A stretch of 64,000 nucleotides of DNA, from positions 61,242,892-61,306,891 of the forward strand of contig NC_091119.1 in assembly GCF_040183065.1 (NCBI RefSeq). The letters run 5' to 3'. Origin of the DNA: Periplaneta americana. Taxonomy: Eukaryota; Arthropoda; Insecta; Blattodea; Blattidae. The position numbers and the translations under genes were made by a program. The notes under the pieces were generated by a model that made no database searches, was not told the DNA's origin, and was given only the letters and a program-made list of their open reading frames with translations. Positions 60,205-64,000 of this stretch are shown here, piece by piece; position 1 is the first letter of the stretch; each line of letters starts with the position of its first letter.

Positions 60205-62280
60205 GAGTTTTCAGTCATTTGTAGCGACATCCTTACAATTATACCATTCTGTGTAATGCGACATCCTTGTAATTATATAATTGTTTCTGTAGCAATATCC
60301 TTGTAATTATTTCGTTGTTTCTATTGCGACATCTTTATAATTATTTCATTGTTTCTGTAGCGACATCCTTGTAATTATTTCATTGTTTCTATAGGTACGT
60401 CCTTGTAACTATTTCAGCGTTTTAATAGCGATGTCATTGTAATTAGTTCAGTGTTTATATAGCGACATAGTTGTAATTAATTCGTTGTTTCTATAGACAT
60501 CCTTATTTCAGTGTTTGTATAGCGACATAGTTGTAATTATTTCATTGTTTCTATAGCTACGTCCTTGTAATTATTTCAGCGTTTTAATAGCGATGCCATT
60601 GTTATTAGTTCTGTGTTTATATAGCGACATAGTTGTAATTAATTCGTTGTTTCTATAAACATCTTTATTTCAATGTTTATATAGCGACATAGTTGTAATT
60701 AATTCGTTGTTTCTATGGACATACTTATTTCAGTGTTTGTATAGCGACATAGTTGTAATTATTTCATTGTTTCTATAGCTACGTCCTTGTAATTATTTCA
60801 GCGTTTTAATAGCGATGTCATTGTAATTATTTCAGTGTTTGTATAGCGACATAGTTGTAATTCATTCGTTGTTTCTATAGACATCCTTATTTCAGTGTTT
60901 GTATAGTGACATAGTTGTAATTATTTCATTGTTTCTATAGCTACATCCTTGTAATTATTTCAGCGTTTTAATACCGATGTCATTGTAATTATTTCAGTGT
61001 TTGTATAGCGACATAGTTGTAATTCATTCGTTGTTTCTATAGACATCCTTATTTCAGTGTTTGTATAGTGACATAGTTGTAATTATTTCATTGTTTCTAT
61101 AGCTACATCCTTGTAATTATTTCAGCGTTTTAATAGCGATGTCATTGTAATTATTTCAGTGTTTGTATAGCGACATAGTTGTAATTCATTCGTTGTTTCT
61201 ATAGACATCCTTATTTCAGTGTTTGTATAGTGACATAGTTGTAATTATTTCATTGTTTCTATAGCTATGTCCTTGTAATTATTTCAGTGTTTTAATAGCG
61301 ATGTCATTGTAATTATTTCAGTGTTTGTATAGCGACATAGTTGTAATTAATTCGTTGTTTCTATAGACATCCTTATTTCAGTGTTTGTATAGTGACATAG
61401 TTGTAATTGTTTCATTATTTCCATAGCTACGTCCTTGTAATTATTTCAGCGTTTTAATAGCGATGTCATTGTAATTAGTTCAGTGTTTATATAGCGACAT
61501 AGTTGTAATTAATTCGTTGTTTCTATAGACATCCTTATTTCAGTGTTTGTATAGTGACATAGTTGTAATTATTTCATTGTTTCTATAGCTACATCCTTGT
61601 AATTATTTCAGCGTTTTAATAGCGATGTCATTGTAATTAGTTCAGTGTTTATATAGCGACATAGTTGTAATTAATTCGTTGTTTCTATAGACATCCTTAT
61701 TTCAGTGTTTGTATAGCGACATAGTTGTAATTATTTCGTTGTTTCTATAGCTACGTCCTTGTAATTATTTCAGCGTTTTAATAGCGATGTCATTGTAATT
61801 AGTTCAGTGTTTGTATAGCGACATAGTTGTAATTAATTCGTTGTTTCTATAGACATCCTTATTTCAGTGTTTGTATAGTGACATAGTTGTAATTATTTCA
61901 TTGTTTCTATAGCTACGTCCTTGTAATTATTTCAGCGTTTTAATAGCGATGTCATTGTAATTAGTTCAGTGTTTATATAGCGACATAGTTGTAATTAATT
62001 CGTTGTTTCTATAGACATCCTTATTTCAGTGTTTGTATAGCGACATAGTTGTAATTATTTCATTGTTTCTATAGCTACGTCCTTGTAATTATTTCAGCGT
62101 TTTAATAGCGATGTCATTGTAATTAGTTCAGTGTTTATATAGCGACATAGTTGTAATTAATTCGTTGTTTCTATAGACATCCTTATTTCAGTGTTTGTAT
62201 AGCGACATATTTGTAATTATTTCAATGTTTTAAAGCGACATACTTCTAATTATTTCAGTTTTTTGGATAGCGACATGCTG
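60205..62280 (+). repeat. satellite array with a 162-bp higher-order repeat
   Basis: The monomer is about 34 bp (TATAGCGACAT, a variable centre, TGTAATTATTTC, GTTT). Five distinct monomer types of 35, 33, 34, 26 and 34 bp occur in fixed order and add to 162 bp. The landmark CTATAGCTACGTCC-like type starts at 60773, 60935, 61097, 61259, 61421, 61583, 61745, 61907 and 62069, a constant 162-bp step. Earlier starts are 60389 and 60551, then one 222-bp step. Both edges (60205-60385, 62200-62280) are degenerate single monomers. Confidence 0.92.
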
Positions 62281-62495
62281 ATCTTGAACTGTGCTCGTGC
62301 ATGGGTTGGATCCCCGCTTGGGCTGATTACCTGATTGGTATTTTCCTAGATTTTTTCCAATCGTAAGACGAATGTCAGGTAATAATCTATGGCGAATACT
62401 GGGCCTCACCTCGCCAAATAATATGTCGTTGTCAGCAATTCTATTGACGCTAAATAACCCAGCAGTTTATACAGTGTCGTTAAATAACCAAGTAA
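62281..62495 (+). mobile_element. 5'-truncated tRNA-derived SINE at the satellite edge
   Basis: Begins near box B (GGTTGGATCCC), followed by GGGCTGATTACCTGATTGG and the tail GTGTCGTTAAATAACCAAG. Same family as 26762 and 34048; the box A half is missing where the satellite starts. Confidence 0.78.
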
Positions 62496-62999
62496 AAAAT
62501 AAAAAAATAAATTAATTTGTTCTTGCATTGTTAATGACCTGAATACAAAGCTGTGGTGCTTCATGCTTAAACCATTTTGATCAGAATGAAGAGTGCAACA
62601 AATTTATGGAATGAACGTCATGATTCCCATTTTAATATAACTTTGTGTAATTTCTATACATGATATTTCAAAACGATGGTTAAAAATTTAGGAATGAGAA
62701 GTAAAAACGAAGAGAGACAGAAAAAAGTTCCACTAAACAAAAATTAACCGTTTACGGGATAATGCTGGTTGGAGCCGCCAGTGAACCGAGCGCCTGGATA
62801 CTGTAAAGCAGTAACATTCATGCTTCGTACATATGCCATACTCTCCCCAACCCATTTCCTTCTAAGTGTGAGGCGATGTCTAAACATATATTATGGTGAA
62901 CGGTGGATAGGTAGAGGAGGACTTGTACCTTGATCACTGGATTTAAATATTTCTGATTTTTGTGTATAGGGTTATGAAAAAGCCTAGTTTACACAACGA
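62496..62999. other. no recognised gene
   Basis: Nothing supported. Confidence 0.4.
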
Positions 63000-63002
63000 A
63001 TA

Positions 63003-63228
63003 GTCGACCTGGTAGGCGAGTTGGTATAGCGCTGGCCTTCTATGCCCAAGGTTGCGGGTTCGATCCCGGGCCAGGTCGATGGCATTTAAGTGTGCTTAAA
63101 TGCGACAGGCTCATGGCAGTAGACTTACTTGCATGTAAAAGAACTCCTGCGGGACAAAATTCCGGCACATCCGGCGACGCTGATATAACCTCTACAGTTG
63201 CGACCGTCGTTAAATAAAACATAACATT
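63003..63228 (+). mobile_element. tRNA-derived SINE of a second family
   Basis: The head still forms a tRNA-like acceptor helix: CGACCTGG (63004) pairs with CCAGGTCG (63071). Box A TAGGCGAGTTGGTATAGCGC and box B GGTTCGATCCC are intact. A body with AAAAGAACTCCTGCGGGACA follows, and the tail reads CGTCGTTAAATAAAACATAA. The continuous body argues against a free tRNA gene. Confidence 0.82.
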
Positions 63229-63386
63229 TCACAAGGAATATCACCACACCTGAAGAATTGCAAGAATACAATACAGTAGAGCGTCTCGTTTAGGCACAGT
63301 GCAAACGTAAACAAAGTGCAGGTAACGTGTGGGGGGAAGACGAGCCTTACGATAAACACGAGGGATGCACAGGATTTTAGTTACAA

Positions 63387-64000
63387 CATTTATGGAGGAG
63401 CATTAATTGAAATTATATTTTCCAAAAACACACAAAATAAAGGAACATAAATTGCATAACGTTATCATATACATATTTTAATAAACAAGCAATTGTAACG
63501 TTGAAATAATTCAATATAAGAAATCAAATGTGCTACTTGTGTGATGTTGCTTTCAAGCAGCATTTTTTACAGTCATGAATTTTATTTTCTGTATGACTAA
63601 CATAATATCACCGTCTTCTGTGGCCGAATTAACAAAACTACAGTATATTGGTCTGATGTGACAATGCTATTTCCTAAACGTCATTATCTCTTCTCAAAGT
63701 TCAATTTATTCAGGCACTGTATCTGACCAGTTCAGACCAATGTACTGTAATTTTGTTAATTCGGCCACAGTAGACGGTGATATTATGTTAGTCACACAGA
63801 GAATGAAATTCATGACAGCAAAAAATGCTGCTTGAAAGCAACATAATATAAATAGCAAAATTTGATTTGTTATTGAATTATTTCAACGTTACAATTGCTT
63901 GTTTGTTAAAATGTGTATATGATAACGTTATGCAATTTGTGTTCTTTAGTTTTGTGTGTTTTTGGAAAATATAATTTCAGTTAATGCTCCTCCATAAATG
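63387..64000. mobile_element. foldback element with 270-bp arms reaching the window edge
   Basis: Left arm 63387-63656 and right arm 63731-64000 are inverted copies with few mismatches, sharing TGTGGCCGAATTAACAAAA and GAGGAGCATTAA. The loop is about 74 bp. The right arm may continue beyond the window. Confidence 0.75.

Noticed and set aside
60205-62280. CRISPR array
   Set aside because: Repeats are contiguous variants of one monomer in a higher-order pattern, with no unique spacers.
63004-63078. Functional tRNA gene
   Set aside because: The acceptor helix pairs well, but a typical SINE body and TTAAATAA tail continue directly, and no T-run terminator follows the tRNA part.

Overview
The window is a stretch of AT-rich, intron-rich, repeat-saturated animal genome. 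The only host gene I can support is a GATA factor on the minus strand, whose two GATA zinc fingers, N-terminal activation-type motif and C-terminal end mark it as the insect pannier (GATA4/5/6-type) orthologue. Long introns, several tRNA-derived SINE families ending in TTAAATAA-type tails, and many RTE/Jockey/CR1-like LINEs, Tc1/mariner, hAT and Penelope-like copies fit a large-genome insect. A polyneopteran such as a cockroach or termite is my guess; the species is not proven by the sequence.

Layout. Positions 1-11800, downstream of pannier, hold tRNA-like SINEs, a palindromic tRNA-like element, LINE fragments, an almost complete TA-flanked mariner-type element (3473-4849), a 666-bp foldback element (7438-8103) and a Tc1-type pseudogene (about 9327-10825). 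Pannier occupies 12516-27892: four exons (27415-27892, 19432-19604, 16554-16797, 12516-12895) join in frame to a predicted 416-residue protein. Its introns contain a hAT pseudogene, a foldback element built from tandem minisatellites, a pogo-like and a mariner-like MITE, a TTAA-flanked MITE, a LINE endonuclease fragment and a SINE. The first coding exon lies between two inverted copies of a ~0.9-kb repeat. Positions 27900-64000, upstream of the first coding exon, hold no recognisable second gene. They contain SINEs, a MULE-like fragment with a Penelope-like element inside the same block, a second Penelope-like copy framed by inverted repeats, several LINE 3' ends with (TAAA)n or (TAAG)n tails, a 1.35-kb polypyrimidine tract, a hAT copy split by a LINE and by a mariner-type element, a satellite array with a strict 162-bp higher-order repeat (60205-62280), and another long-arm foldback element reaching the right edge.

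There is no operon-like organisation. The biological centre is the single developmental transcription factor; everything else is best read as mobile DNA in many stages of decay. The most unusual signals are structural: repeated long inverted repeats at every scale, the higher-order satellite, and the inverted repeats bracketing pannier's first coding exon. All exon boundaries were read by eye from splice consensus and phase, without transcript support.
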